Source: Amorphochlora amoebiformis
Lineage: Eukaryota; Cercozoa; Chlorarachniophyceae
DNA: 64,000 bases
Direction of reading: 5' to 3'
Assembly (NCBI GenBank): GCA_054601695.1
Contig: BAAHQB010000034.1
Location: 434,001-498,000 of the forward strand
Shown here: positions 1-58,859 of the stretch, piece by piece
Layout of the letters: the number at the start of each line of letters is the position of its first letter
Position numbering within the stretch: position 1 is the first letter of the stretch
The notes under the pieces: model-generated
The model's input: only the letters and a program-made list of their open reading frames with translations
Told to the model about the DNA's origin: nothing
Database searches by the model: none
Program-made: the position numbers and the translations under genes

Positions 1-106
1 CACACACGCATATATATATATATAAATAAATAAATGAATATGGTACATATATGTATGTAAATGCACAAAGGACACATGAATTAAGAAATTGTAAGACTCC
101 CTCTCT

Positions 107-139
<33 letters not shown>

Positions 140-197
140 TTACATATGTGTAATATGTATATAGATATATATATTTAAAAAAAAATGCATATAATAC

Positions 198-250
<53 letters not shown>

Positions 251-538
251 GATACACAAGAAGATTTAAGACTACCTCTCTTGGAACAGATAGAAGCATG
301 AACTCCGTAATCCCACAAAAAGTTGATAAACAAAAGTTCAGAAATACTAGTCCCCAAGCTGGTCCTATTATACGTACACTTATAACATTATAAGAATGCT
401 TATTGCATATGATTAGAATATATGTATGAATTGTATATGTACCAACTGTAGGCTCATTGTATATGTGCAAGTATACTTATTACATTATACATCTACAAAA
501 TAGGCTTACTAAGTGCCTATGTCTAAAACATGTGTACT
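1..538. repeat. AT microsatellite, no gene seen
   Basis: This stretch holds short (TA)n, (CA)n and (AT)-rich runs with some unique AT-rich sequence between 255 and 538. The open frames are tyrosine/isoleucine strings produced by TA repeats. I see no exon with splice borders. Confidence 0.7.
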
Positions 539-778
539 AGGGTTAGGGTTAGGGTGTTAGGGTTAGGGTTAGGGTTAGCATAAGATGATTCAGTCCGAGG
601 ACAATTGACTCGGTTAGGGTTGGGGTTAGGTTAGGGCTTGGGTTAGGGATCGGGTTAGGATTAGGGTTAGGGTTAGGGTGAGGGTTAGGGTTTGGGTTAG
701 GGTTGGTTAGGGTTAGGGTTAGGGTTATTGTTAGGGTTAGGGTTAGGGTTAGGGTTAGGGTTAGAGTTAGGGTTAGGG
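539..778 (+). repeat. Interstitial telomere-like array, TTAGGG type
   Basis: Tandem TTAGGG units and variants (TTGGGG, TTAGGC, TTTGGG) run 5' to 3' on the + strand. A 40-base non-repeat interruption lies near 578-612. The mix of exact and degenerate units argues for an old interstitial array rather than a living chromosome end. The array is followed by unique AT-rich DNA and then microsatellites. Confidence 0.85.
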
Positions 779-6500
<5,722 letters not shown>

Positions 6501-7544
6501 CACAACTAAAACAGAGTTTTCTACTCCCTATTTTCTCCTAATCTCCGATACCCCTCCTTCCCTTTTTCCCGCTCTTTAGCTATTCCCCCCCCCCCTTCTC
6601 TCTTCCTCGCTCCATGCATTCTGTTATTCTTCATCTCTCCCTCCCCCTCACTATTTTCTCCCTGGCTCTCTCTATTGGAGGTCATTAATGTTATATTAGT
6701 AGTGGTAATTGGAGACAATTTCCAGGAGAGAAAAGACATCGAATATGTCTCTCTCTCTCTGTCTCTCTCTGTGTTTTTCTCTGTCGTTTCTCCGTGTTTT
6801 CTCTATGTTTTCTCTGTGTCTCTCTTTCTAAATATCGCTCTCTCTTTCTCTTGCTGTATCTCGCTCTTCCACTCCCTCTTCATCCCTGTGCCCCGCATAC
6901 GTACGAATTAAACCTTGCATACAAAACTCCACCCAAGTTCTCCCCCCCGCCCATAGATGAGATCCTCATATATCCTCGCTTTTGTTCCCCTCTTCCCCCC
7001 CCCCCTCTCTTCCTTCTAGCTACTACCTCTGTGGACGTCCATATCTTCGTCTGCGCGAAAAGATAAAAAAATTAATCTCCGATCCGACAAATTGTACTGT
7101 TTTCCTTTGGTTAATTCTCCCCTCAGTTTCCCATTTCGAAATTCGACTATGCTATGTGGACATGACTTAAAGTCTCCAAGGTGAATACTTACTCAAAAGG
7201 GTAAGGAGGGGGGAAGAGCTTGAATTCGAAAGCCACAATATCTTGCAGCCGGTCACAGCGTGACCACCAGCTTGTAAAGTCTTATATTACAGGTCTTAAA
7301 TATCACTCTTAGTGTCACTGATAGTGACCTCAACTGTAATAGGAAGGAATTCTTAGAGGTCAACGGAAAATCGCCTTTTTCTAGGAGAACCCCCCCCCTC
7401 TATCCCGCCAACTACCCCTTATCGACCGCTTGTCTCCGAGAGAAGCCCCGTGGCTTTCTTGCCTTCCGGCAGAAACCAGTCCGCTGGCTCCCAACGATCA
7501 GCTCACCCCGGACGAATTAATCGAATACATCATAGATCAGAAGC
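6501..7544 (+). promoter_or_regulatory. Upstream region of the carrier gene
   Basis: This GC-richer, strongly strand-biased block precedes the carrier start codon. CT-rich tracts and poly-C runs fill 6530-7020 and again near 7389. Two short perfect hairpins lie at 7251-7265 (stem GGTCAC, loop AGC) and about 7312-7326 (stem GTCACT, loop GAT). They share the GTCAC core, so they could be paired protein-binding sites, but this is inference. No TATA box can be assigned with confidence in such AT-rich DNA. I see no exon here. Confidence 0.4.
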
Positions 7545-16462
<8,918 letters not shown>

Positions 16463-16512
16463 ACAACATTCGAGTCTCTATTTCTTTCGGTAGGTTTATT
16501 TGAAATACCAAC

Positions 16513-16557
<45 letters not shown>

Positions 16558-16696
16558 CGTCTAAGTTAAATACATATATATAAATACACACACACATATA
16601 TATATATATATATATCTATATACGTATATATGTGTTTATATATATATGTATATAAACGTATATATATGTGTGTGTATTCATGTATATATATTTATA

Positions 16697-16744
<48 letters not shown>

Positions 16745-16772
16745 ATATATATGTGTGTGTATATATATACTC

Positions 16773-16803
<31 letters not shown>

Positions 16804-16888
16804 CATATATACATATATATACATATATATATATATATATATTTCTATATATATATATATATGTGTATATATATTTAAAAATATATAA

Positions 16889-16938
<50 letters not shown>

Positions 16939-16987
16939 ATTTATGTATATTATGTATGTGTATATCATATATATATATATATATATA

Positions 16988-17020
<33 letters not shown>

Positions 17021-17254
17021 GTTATGTATATACACACATATATATATATATATATATGTATATAACATGTATATGGATGTATTTTGAGATGTATGTATAC
17101 TGTTGACAAGATTGCTTTGTTCATAATCGTTTTTGTTAAAGGATTTCTCTTAGTGTATAAATATACACTTTTGTACATACACATGGAAAAATATTATATA
17201 TGTGTCTATATTATTTGACAATGAATATACAATCACATATATGTTGTATATTTA

Positions 17255-17289
<35 letters not shown>

Positions 17290-17397
17290 GTATCTTTAAT
17301 TATAAATTCACAAACATATACCTATATTTTGTACATATATACTAGTATATATAATATATGTATATATATATATATATATATATGCATATATATAATA

Positions 17398-17448
<51 letters not shown>

Positions 17449-18354
17449 TTAAATTTCAAAATACACCTTCATAATCTAGGAGGCAAGTCAGATGTGCACG
17501 ACGAAGCTAAACTCTAGAAGCTAGCCTCTCAAGTCTACTTGACATTCGAACTGTAGGCGGAGATAATCATTCGTTCGTTTTATTTTTTTCTCTAGATTCG
17601 ATCGACAAGACCTTTAAATTCACGCGCGTCCGTCCAATCGCGATGTAGATTTAAGTTACACATGTATTATCAAACTTTATTGAACCTTTCAAAAAGTTTG
17701 CGGTCTTTCTGTTAGAGATTTTGTGGAGATTTACATATCGCCTGACGGTTGTTGGACATATGTATTCAATCAGTAAGTCTAGGTTTGAAAACAATAATTT
17801 ACATATATAAGTAATCCTATTCTGAGACTTGTTCGCACGGTATCGAATACGACGGTATACTAAATTTAACACTCCCACCGTGAATGATACTCAAATCAAC
17901 TTCGGACTGATCTTTGCAATTTAAAATGTATGTATTGACTCACGGCCAACGGCAGGTTGAAATGTATGTTTGAAGTTGAGCGCATATACTACTAAAGTCT
18001 ACTCATTAGCACCGTAACATTAAGAGAGAAATAGTTTACGTTAACAACAGCTATCCACCGGAACCAATGATTAATACTTTACCTACAATATTAATATATG
18101 AATGCAAATATAATTTATACGCACCAATTTGTGTGGTATATACGTGTGCAACATGTGTCACGGCAAACGGTATGGCATATATGTAAGTATACGTACGTAC
18201 GTACGTACGTACGTACGTACGTACTTCTAGACTTGGCACATGAGCGTGTGTAATTCGAAAACGTATTCGATTTACGTTCGTGCGCATGCGCATGCATTAC
18301 ACTTGCCGGTGATCTGAGCATGCGTATACTGTTTCTGTATAATGGATATATACA

Positions 18355-18410
<56 letters not shown>

Positions 18411-18413
18411 TGT

Positions 18414-18460
<47 letters not shown>

Positions 18461-18495
18461 GTATATATATTTATATATATATATATATATACATC

Positions 18496-18549
<54 letters not shown>

Positions 18550-18828
18550 GATCTAGATGATATCATGATATGTCTATCGTTTTGGAACTGCCCATATTGT
18601 CACGTGCATGTCGTAATTGTTTCATATATATTACGTTTTTGACGACAATATCAAAGAAATCTTCACATACTGTAAGAATTGTATTTCATAAATGTAAATT
18701 TAATGGTACATGCGTACACGGCAGCGACTTGGAAGCCCAAAATTTTCAACACACCTGAATATCATTTGTTATATATATAATATATATATGTGTGTGTGTG
18801 TGCATACATACATATATATTTAATATAC

Positions 18829-18880
<52 letters not shown>

Positions 18881-18890
18881 GCATATATAC

Positions 18891-18936
<46 letters not shown>

Positions 18937-19343
18937 AATATTTATATATATATATATGTATATATGTATATATGATAGATATATGTGTATATCTATATAT
19001 AATATACATCGTACCGTTCATGTGTGTAATGTGCAATATATATTATATAAGCACAAAAGCCAACAAAAGAGCAAATGAGAACCCACATATGTTGATGTAT
19101 GAATACCTGAAGACTCGAAGACTCTCATCTTGGCGATCGAACTTCGATGTCAGGAGCATTCTCTACTAATTTTCGTAAATATGCAGACTCGACGGCGTAG
19201 TCGCTCTGGTTTTTAAATTTTGTATATGTATGAATATGTGTGTGTGTGTGTGTGTGTGTGTCAGATTTGAGCCTCAGTGTGGATGAATGTACATGTGCTA
19301 CATGTTTCCGACAAGATTAAAAAGAAAATGAGTATAAGTAGTA

Positions 19344-19374
<31 letters not shown>

Positions 19375-19376
19375 CA

Positions 19377-19438
<62 letters not shown>

Positions 19439-19574
19439 TATATATACAATATACATCCACATGAATATGTATATGCACACATATCCATATTATATACATA
19501 AATATATGTGTATATATATTATATTATATATATATATATTATATATAATATATATATATATATATCATTATATC

Positions 19575-19605
<31 letters not shown>

Positions 19606-19861
19606 ATACGTACATATATCTATATATATATATATATATATACATGTTATATGTATACATGTTGCATAGATAAATATGGGTGTGTAGTATGTGCATATTA
19701 TGTACCCACAGATATATACGATTATGTTTATATATATATATTTATATATACATACATACATATATATATATATATATGTATCTATATATATATATATATA
19801 TATTAATATATATATCTATATATAAATACATATATATATATATATGTATAAATATACATAC

Positions 19862-19931
<70 letters not shown>

Positions 19932-19957
19932 TATATACATATGATATATATATATAT

Positions 19958-19998
<41 letters not shown>

Positions 19999-20013
19999 CA
20001 TATGATAATTACG

Positions 20014-20088
<75 letters not shown>

Positions 20089-20161
20089 GTTTACAGCTGC
20101 AAATCAATCTATTTATACATATGTATATATTTACATACTGAATTTACATATTATTTTTTAC

Positions 20162-20196
<35 letters not shown>

Positions 20197-20245
20197 ACAT
20201 ATACATATGTACATATATGTGTATATCTTGCATGAATATGTTAAG
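16463..20245. other. Region between genes: microsatellites and unique islands
   Basis: TA arrays fill about 16510-17070, 17230-17440, 18350-18555 and 19340-20080. The unique island 17450-18345 has a good acceptor-like pyrimidine run ending at about 17596 and an (ACGT)n tract at about 18188-18225. A 62-codon frame at 18570-18758 and an island at 19010-19335 may include upstream exons of the gene ending at 22404, but I could not join any in phase. Confidence 0.4.
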
Positions 20246-22404
<2,159 letters not shown>

Positions 22405-22454
22405 GTATATATATATTATATATATATATATGTATATAGATATATAAGTATATG

Positions 22455-22486
<32 letters not shown>

Positions 22487-22514
22487 AAAATGTGTATATA
22501 TATATATATGTACG

Positions 22515-22595
<81 letters not shown>

Positions 22596-22640
22596 CTATA
22601 TGGACATATTTATTTGCACCGGGATCTATACATATATTTT

Positions 22641-22709
<69 letters not shown>

Positions 22710-22762
22710 CATATATGTATATACACATCGACACATTACGTAATCCGAAACAAATGGTAACT

Positions 22763-27532
<4,770 letters not shown>

Positions 27533-28219
27533 TGTCGTGTCAGTGACAGAATAATTCTATGAATAATTCTTCGGGTGAGTTTGACGCGCGTCAACTTCTC
27601 CTGACAAAATGGCCGGCCAGAATTATCGCTTCTCGGAGAACGCAAGCAGGGAGGGGAAGATGGAAATTGGAGGAGAAACGAGGCGATACAATCGACGCGT
27701 ATAAATCGCTAGATCGTAGGGATTGTTACACACATGCTCTGACCATCGCTGGGCAGGCTACAGGTACTCTCAAGCTTAATTATCATTCCGAACTTCCAGT
27801 ATCGATCACTGATCAAGTCTAAAAACTAAAGGCGGAAAATTGAATGTAGTAGCTACCCATGCTTTCAATGTGTCTTTGCTGGTATTACTTGGGTTAGTTG
27901 AACAGATAACCTGCCACTCAGTAGTACCTTGTCAGACACAGCGTACGGCATTCATACTATGGCATTGAAACGTATTTGCTATATTACTACGCGTGTAGTA
28001 ACTATAGTTGCTATAACCTGAAGGATGAGAATATGTTTAAAGATACACAGAGTATGACATATGAATTTAAAGATTCATTGTTAATTCGTTGGTTAATAAT
28101 TTATATATATATTAATTATTATAAATTATAAATTACACGTCATATTATACATATATATATATATAATCAATATATATATATATATATATATGTAATGAAT
28201 AATAGTATATACGTACAAC

Positions 28220-28290
<71 letters not shown>

Positions 28291-29479
28291 CAATAGAGAG
28301 AGAGAGAGAGAGAGGGAGAACTTGATATAATATATATATATATATATATTAAATATGTATATGTGTTTATATGTATATATATACATATACATATATATAT
28401 ATATATATATATGTATCATAGTATATAATACTAGAATAGTGACTATGATGGTATATATAATGGTATATAATTACATATAGTATTAGCTAGCAACTAATCA
28501 AATTTGAATTACGTAAATGTTTATCATCTTACAAAACATCGCACAATGTTGTATAGTCACTGAATACTGACCGTAATGATCGATAAGAATGATAAGTATT
28601 CTACAAGTTTTACGATTATGCATAATATTGCAATTACACAATGCATAATAGCAATTGCCATCCCTCAGTAATCCTGAAAAAGACTCAACACGTAAATATG
28701 ATTTGCAGTAGCTTTCCCAAATGATACTCCCCGTTCCAATGAAGGAACTGTCTGCCTAAATTAAGAACAGAGGAATATAGAGCTTAATGGAATCACATTA
28801 GGGATTGATTCTCACGAGTCTGTAATATTCTTACACTTCGCCTTCCGAACTTGTCCAGCAATATCTCACATCCCTGCAGCCTGTATACTGCCCCCAAAAA
28901 CGCAATAATTCGTTTCAAGACATGAATCAATCCAGATAACAGAACTCAACTCTTCACAGTTTGTAAGCCAAATCATCAACATTTAGATGTAAAGATTATC
29001 ATAAAAAAGAAAACACTCAATAGACGATCTCACCTTTCAGCATCATCGTCTTTCCAGCACTTCATAGGCCCTTAGAAGCCTGGATATACCGCGCGTTGAT
29101 CCATACCCTTGCGAAGGGAAGTGTTGTCAAGCCGTCGGATGATACCAAGGGTTTAACATGAGCTTTGAATTTGCCTTGAAAGATTTCTATCGGCTGCGTA
29201 GCCGGATGGCGCATGGTGACTCATTGGTGAGAGTTGTACGTGCTGGTCGATGTAAATATTCGTGTGTATATATAGCGGTGGGATATCTACTATTAGATCT
29301 AAATCAACAATTAAAATCAATCGGTTCTCCTGTAAATCTGTTGACATATTAGAGGTCTAATTAGAACATAGAGACACTACATATAATATCAGAAGAAGCT
29401 GGAAAAAATACAAAGGAGGTTACGCAGCAGGAAATGGAGCAGTTGCCGAAGGCACACGTATCTCTCCAACTGACGGGAT
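27533..29479. promoter_or_regulatory. Divergent intergenic region
   Basis: This region separates two genes read away from each other. It has unique sequence at 27533-28080 and 28430-29479, with (TA)n and a (GA)n run (about 28297-28317) between. A small frame at 29158 (MSFEFALKDFYRLRSRMAHG) ends at a GTGAGA donor and could be an alternative first exon of the + gene. A second open stretch, 29402-29448 (EAGKNTKEVTQQEMEQLPKA), also looks protein-like. Neither joins the next exon in phase without further assumptions. Confidence 0.35.
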
Positions 29480-34987
<5,508 letters not shown>

Positions 34988-35302
34988 CCTTGAACTTCAC
35001 GAGATTCTCAAGCAATCTCGAATCCTTCAAAGACATTCAGGAGCGTGGCATGTCGTGTGGTCACGTTTTATCTCCTAATACTCTGAAGCCCTGATGGGTC
35101 CGGTCGTGCCGGTTAGTGACGGATGAGACAATATCCAGATATCTGCATAAATATTTCACCACCTCTAGCTATATCGACTTCCAATCGTCGAGCTGCGTCC
35201 TCTCAGACTATTTTTATTGTTGCTCTAACAAACATTAGATATTCGAAAAAAAACGTTTTTGCTCTAACACGATGTAGATATTGAACATACACAAGTAGGG
35301 GA

Positions 35303-41862
<6,560 letters not shown>

Positions 41863-41942
41863 CAATAACCCCTGACTCGGATCTCAACCATAGTCTACGA
41901 CACATGTGAAATGCCAATCCTAGCCTTAACATTTGTTATACA

Positions 41943-41979
<37 letters not shown>

Positions 41980-42048
41980 TATGTGTATTGTTTGTATCTA
42001 ATACTATATACATGGTATATATCTATTTGCTCACGTATCTATCGAAAC

Positions 42049-42088
<40 letters not shown>

Positions 42089-42157
42089 ATCGAGAGAGAG
42101 AGAGAAAATATCTGTGATCATGTATGTTTATAATCATGTATACCGTCAGGTTTTTAG

Positions 42158-42211
42158 CTCCATCGGAAACTTTTTTCATCTGAATGCAGAGGTTTTAGTA
42201 TGTAAATATAC

Positions 42212-42302
<91 letters not shown>

Positions 42303-43313
42303 GTATATATATATATATATATGTATGTATTTGAACATGCACATACATGTATATATATGTATATATACATATACATATATATAAACATATCTTATACTTA
42401 AATAATATATATATATATGTATGTAAATATATGTATGTAAATGTACGAGTGTTTAAATTTATGAAAAGCTAAATACATAAAAACTATTTACATAAATGTA
42501 TACACGTATACATCCTAATGTTTGTATTAAGATACAATATACATATCCACTTAAGACAATCCATGGTTTACTAGGCGACTTGTTTTGCTGTGCTGGCCTC
42601 ATGGCTTTTGGTTGTAAGGAACCTCATTCGTGATCTGGAAAGGTAATTACAACATCCATGATTTATTCGTGAAATAGGTTTGAGCAACTATAAAATTAAG
42701 TTGAATAAGAGAAGATTAGATAGATACGAGGATTTAATTAGAGTTATGTGAGAATAGATATATGTGTATACATTAAATATATGCATTTGTATAATATATA
42801 TATATATACATACATACATATAAGAATATATTTATGTATATTGTTGTTTATATGCATATGTAAAAATGTATACATTTATATAATTCATATATATATTTAT
42901 GTATATATGTTTAAGTGTGTATGTGCATATATTTACATATTATACGTACAAATATTATATTATACATATATACATATATATATATATATTATGATATACA
43001 CACACATATATATGTATATATATATATACGTATAAATATATATAAATACATATGTAAATATATGTACACTGTTTGAGCACAGATATAATAGTATGAGAAG
43101 GCGCAGCTCTATTAGTAGATATGGATAGTGTACAGACAGACATACTCATAGCTATGCTGGGGATATTCATAGGTATGCTCGAGATCGTTGGAGATCTCAC
43201 CCGGTAATAAACAGTACTACCCGGTAATGGGGTTCAGACTATTAAGTGACAAAGCGTTAGATTACAAGCTATATCACTTAATGTCACATCAAGCTCATTA
43301 TATTTATACATGC

Positions 43314-43348
<35 letters not shown>

Positions 43349-43584
43349 TATACAAGATTATGTATACTCACATACATGTGTGTTCAAGATATATACATAT
43401 ATATGTGTGCTCTAGCTAATCTTTTCTAAGTGATGTCAATATATGTTAAACATAGGTTTACGTATACTAGATTTAGGTTATATTTATGCGTAAACATTTT
43501 ACATATAATAGTCCGTTCGATGGAGCGGTACATCTACGCAGAATGGTAATTTTTGGAAACTATTCATGTATTTATGTGAATACA

Positions 43585-43628
<44 letters not shown>

Positions 43629-43650
43629 TACTATTATTTGTATATATGTA

Positions 43651-43707
<57 letters not shown>

Positions 43708-44150
43708 GTATGTAATATATTTATATATATACATATATATATTTATATATATATATAATTATAATGCATATATGCATATATCTACATAACTATATATATA
43801 ACATATACAGATGTATATGAATATAGTATTAATGTATACCTATACATAATTATTATACATATATTTATATATCCTTATGTATATATATGTACATATATAC
43901 GTATGCATAATGTATTATACATATGTCTAGATATACATATTTATCTTTAAAGATATGTATATGTTACACATATGTATATCTGGCATATTATACCCATCAG
44001 TATTGAGTAACAATGTTGCCACCGAATATGGCAATAGGTATTCCGTGCATATATATATGTATATATACATATATAATTATATGTATATATAAAGGTTATC
44101 ACGAACTCTATATTTTCTATTCGCCGTGATGTCGAGGTACATTGAGATTT

Positions 44151-44182
<32 letters not shown>

Positions 44183-44399
44183 ATACATATGTATATATAT
44201 ATATATATATAAACACATACATATATATATATATACATCCTAGATATATTATACACATATATATATATATATATATACATCACATATACGCATATATATG
44301 TAGTATACATATATATATATATATATATATAATATGTGTGTGTGCGTATGTGTGTGAAATTGTATCATACATAATTACTTATACATCAGATTCAGTGCC

Positions 44400-44446
<47 letters not shown>

Positions 44447-44542
44447 CCAGTTTGCTCTAAGAGATATGGACCTATGTTCGGTTTGGGACCAAGCACAACG
44501 CTCCTCACAAGACTCTGTAAAGGTCTCATGTATGTACATATA

Positions 44543-44587
<45 letters not shown>

Positions 44588-44689
44588 CAAACATATATAA
44601 GTCTATATTTGTAGACAGATAAACATGTTTGCGCTCCCTAATAAAGTCTGCACGGTTGTTCCTTAAGTTCGAATATACCTATACATATG

Positions 44690-44720
<31 letters not shown>

Positions 44721-45039
44721 GCTTATACTGGTTATAGTCATATACGGATACATTTATATGTGTAGAAAAAAAAGAAATATTTATATGCTTCACTCCAAAA
44801 CTACATAGGAACGATTCAGGTTCGGCATATGTATATATCTTTGTATGTTTCTGTGTGGATGTGTAAGCATTTATATGTATGTATTGAATGTATACATACA
44901 CACACATTTGTAGATGTATAATATATGTAACATTCTATTTATACGCGCTCCTTATAAGAAACTGTACATGTACCGTTAATATTTAACGTTGGTATTCTAA
45001 ATATGAATATTTGCTTACATACACATGTATATTATATAC

Positions 45040-45123
<84 letters not shown>

Positions 45124-45602
45124 GTATATGCGATACACATTAAAGTATATATATACTCTTATATATACATACATTTATATATACGCATATATATTTAGCA
45201 TATATATAACGCATACATGTTGTATGTGTCTAGTGTATATGTGAAAATATACGTGTTCCCTAAGTTTTTATGCACATAGTTACATGTGTGTACAGTATAT
45301 TGATACATGATAGTACATGATACTATTTAGGCATATATCTATCGTTAGTTATAATATTTATCTTTTGAATTAAAATGTTATAAATAGCGCTATTACTTTT
45401 GGTCTTATCAGTAGTATTATTAAGGTCATTGTTACTATTTCTAATATCATTATGCTTTATTTTGTTATTAGTATTATTGTCATTGTTCAGAATATATATA
45501 TGTATGTACAAACTATATTTAATAGAGGCTGACATCAATAGAAGAGGTGACGCAAAAGAAAAGTTGAGCCTTGAGGAGACGTCAAACAATATAAAAGAGT
45601 AA
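42158..45602 (+). CDS. Unrecognised multi-spanning membrane protein, partial model
   Basis: In-phase exons are 42158-42191, 42575-42642, 43129-43203, 43238-43282 and 43512-43545. They encode [51 protein letters not shown] and on, [14 protein letters not shown] and [12 protein letters not shown] later in-phase set is 44001-44037, 44095-44136 ([14 protein letters not shown]) and 44462-44522 ([20 protein letters not shown]). A probable last exon, 45526-45602, encodes [20 protein letters not shown] and ends TAA. The link between the two sets, the link to the last exon and the start codon are unresolved. At least three hydrophobic segments are present. The first two parallel the C-terminal helices of the preceding gene, so the pair may be diverged tandem duplicates. 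Function unknown. Confidence 0.5.
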
Positions 45603-46161
45603 TACCAAATACTAGATGTACTTCATCATCACATTCAAAATTACTAGAACTCCTAGAATTAATACATGCTTAGATGCTTCGTCACGTTATCATTGAATCA
45701 GCTGTCCACTACGATCTTAGAAAAAATTCTCGATTCTAGAGCTCTCATTTCTGTAGTTCATATTATCAGGCATATAGACAGTAGATGACTCAAAGGATAT
45801 GGCTATCATCTAGATCATCCTGAGATCATCTTGTGAAGACATGTAAGCCAGAAAAGACTACCAGCTTTCGACTAGCTACTACTAGTACTAGTACTAGTAC
45901 TAGTACTAGTACTAGAGCTAAAAATCTATGTACTTCTAAGTCTAGAAAGTTTGCTCTCGTTACTGGAATTGCTAAATCTAGTATTTGGATGGGTCTAAAA
46001 CTCAGGCTAGTAGTCTAGATATAATAGAATCATTGAAAAGTATTAATTTTACAAATAGTTCTGCCAATTGCCGATCGTGTGAAGCTGGTGAAGATGTATA
46101 CATCCCATCTAGAATGTGTGAGCCCTCTCAGCGATTACGTATACTTGAAAAGTTCAACTGT
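45603..46161. other. Unique region with a (CTAGTA)n minisatellite
   Basis: This is the gap between two convergent genes. It is rich in CTAG and carries about six ACTAGT/TAGTAC units at about 45877-45915. Open frames (for example 45985-46185 on +) have no splice or homology support. Confidence 0.5.
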
Positions 46162-56659
<10,498 letters not shown>

Positions 56660-56779
56660 AATTTGTATGCATACATATTATATGTACACATATACATTTT
56701 CATGTTCATATATACAACTTAATGCGCGTATACATGAAGTAATTTTATAAATATGTGTGTATATATATATATATATATA

Positions 56780-56874
56780 CTTATGTACTACATTTGCAGC
56801 CTCTTTTTTGGTAGAAATGTGATCTACCTTGTACAACATACACTAGGCACGGCAATAGACAACTACGCTACCCA

Positions 56875-56912
<38 letters not shown>

Positions 56913-56995
56913 ACATATATATATATATATATATATATATAGTATACATATGTGTATGGAAATATTCGTATGTACATATAATATAGTATATGTAT

Positions 56996-57040
<45 letters not shown>

Positions 57041-57810
57041 AATACATACCATTCGTTACAGACAAAAAGTATACTACGTGTAGATCTATTTTTCCATTGA
57101 CTACACGCATATATATGTTGATACATTATACACTTAATATTTTGTGTGATATCATCTTGTAAGCTACTATATAATTATGCTGAGCGCATATTCTGTGTCC
57201 ACTTACGTTCCATTGTATAGCTCCACAGCCATATCCATATACCTACAAATTGTATTTATTTGTATATGAATATATATTATATATATATATATATATATTT
57301 AGATATACATATATATATATATATATGTATATATCAATCTATATATATACAAAAGCATCACATATGTACATCCACGCACACTAGGACTGGGTTTGGATGT
57401 GGTTAGACTATGCCTATAGCAAGGTCTAGGGTGACTCGAATACTTTACAATTAGAGTTAGGATTTGAGTTGGGTTTCATTAGGGTTGGCGTTAGGGCTAG
57501 GGGTAGGGATAGTGCTAGGTATAGGATAGGGGTAGTGATGGGATAGGGATATTACTCTTCTACTCCGGACCACGTGCAGGGATAAAACAAATGGTACGAC
57601 TCGCTTAGAAGTCCCTTTGGTTATATAAATATGTATTGATATATTGTTACTTAATATTTATAGGGCATATCATTGAATTATTGGACATAGTTGCACATGC
57701 ACAAGCCTCTTAACTGCTACATTTTTCGTACTGTACACGATGATAAAATATATTCCGTATAAATACAATCTATCTATATATATATATATGTATATATAAA
57801 TATATACATA

Positions 57811-57855
<45 letters not shown>

Positions 57856-57971
57856 TCAGATAACCGTTTTGTAGCGGGCTGCGTTGACAACCTTATGGTC
57901 TTGTAAAACTTCCCCGATAATACCTTGAACAGTCTGACGAATTATAAATATGTATGTGTATATATATTATG

Positions 57972-58002
<31 letters not shown>

Positions 58003-58121
58003 GTATGCGTATGTAAAGATATAAGTGTACATAAATCTATGTATATACACATATACATATACACATTCACACACACACACATACATTACACATAGAAATA
58101 CATGAATAAGGCATATGTTTA

Positions 58122-58162
<41 letters not shown>

Positions 58163-58200
58163 GTGCATTATTATGTATGTGTATATATCTACATATACTT

Positions 58201-58232
<32 letters not shown>

Positions 58233-58392
58233 TAATGTATCTTAACATGGATAGAGTTACCTTCTTTCCATTGCAGCGAAGAAAACGTCGAGCTGCAGGC
58301 TACGCGTGAATAAATGTGATTACGTATATATAAATATATATATATATATATATACGCATGTATAGATGTATGTATATAAATAATATATTATA

Positions 58393-58446
<54 letters not shown>

Positions 58447-58490
58447 GTATATTACACGAGGGGTTCCACCGACGAGAACGGCGTTAGTCA
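56780..58490 (-). CDS. Tentative exons upstream of the TTL-like gene
   Basis: Exon-like minus-strand islands are: about 58482-58447 starting [11 protein letters not shown]; about 58289-58256 ([10 protein letters not shown], good GTAACT donor); about 57934-57872 ([20 protein letters not shown], after TCAG); about 57246-57211 ([18 protein letters not shown] donor); and about 56877-56790 ([13 protein letters not shown] and on, stop). The first to the fourth can be chained in phase. They may be a separate short gene or 5' exons of the TTL-like gene. The third could also be a last exon, as TGA follows closely. No domain recognised. Confidence 0.35.
57385..57560 (+). repeat. Degenerate TTAGGG-like block
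   Basis: Loosely repeated GGGTTAGG/GGATAGGGATA units run in + orientation and are strongly diverged. The block lies between two of the tentative minus-strand exons. Confidence 0.55.
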
Positions 58491-58532
58491 TGCCTGAGGT
58501 ATAAGTATACATATAAATATATCTCAATGTAT

Positions 58533-58570
<38 letters not shown>

Positions 58571-58584
58571 ATATTTTTATATAT

Positions 58585-58615
<31 letters not shown>

Positions 58616-58652
58616 TAATGTACATATCAGACTCTTTTTTGGATGATGTGTT

Positions 58653-58723
<71 letters not shown>

Positions 58724-58744
58724 ACACACATATATATATATGTG

Positions 58745-58804
<60 letters not shown>

Positions 58805-58859
58805 TTGTGCAACTTGATGTATATATAAATGGTATGTGCATAAATACAACGTAAACTTA

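Noticed and set aside
6521-7170. Frames rich in Ser/Leu/Pro or Glu/Gly/Arg upstream of the carrier gene
   Set aside because: They follow the CT-rich base bias and show no exon borders or family match.
18188-18225. (ACGT)n palindromic tract considered as a regulatory site
   Set aside because: It is a simple tetranucleotide microsatellite; nothing in its surroundings supports a binding function.
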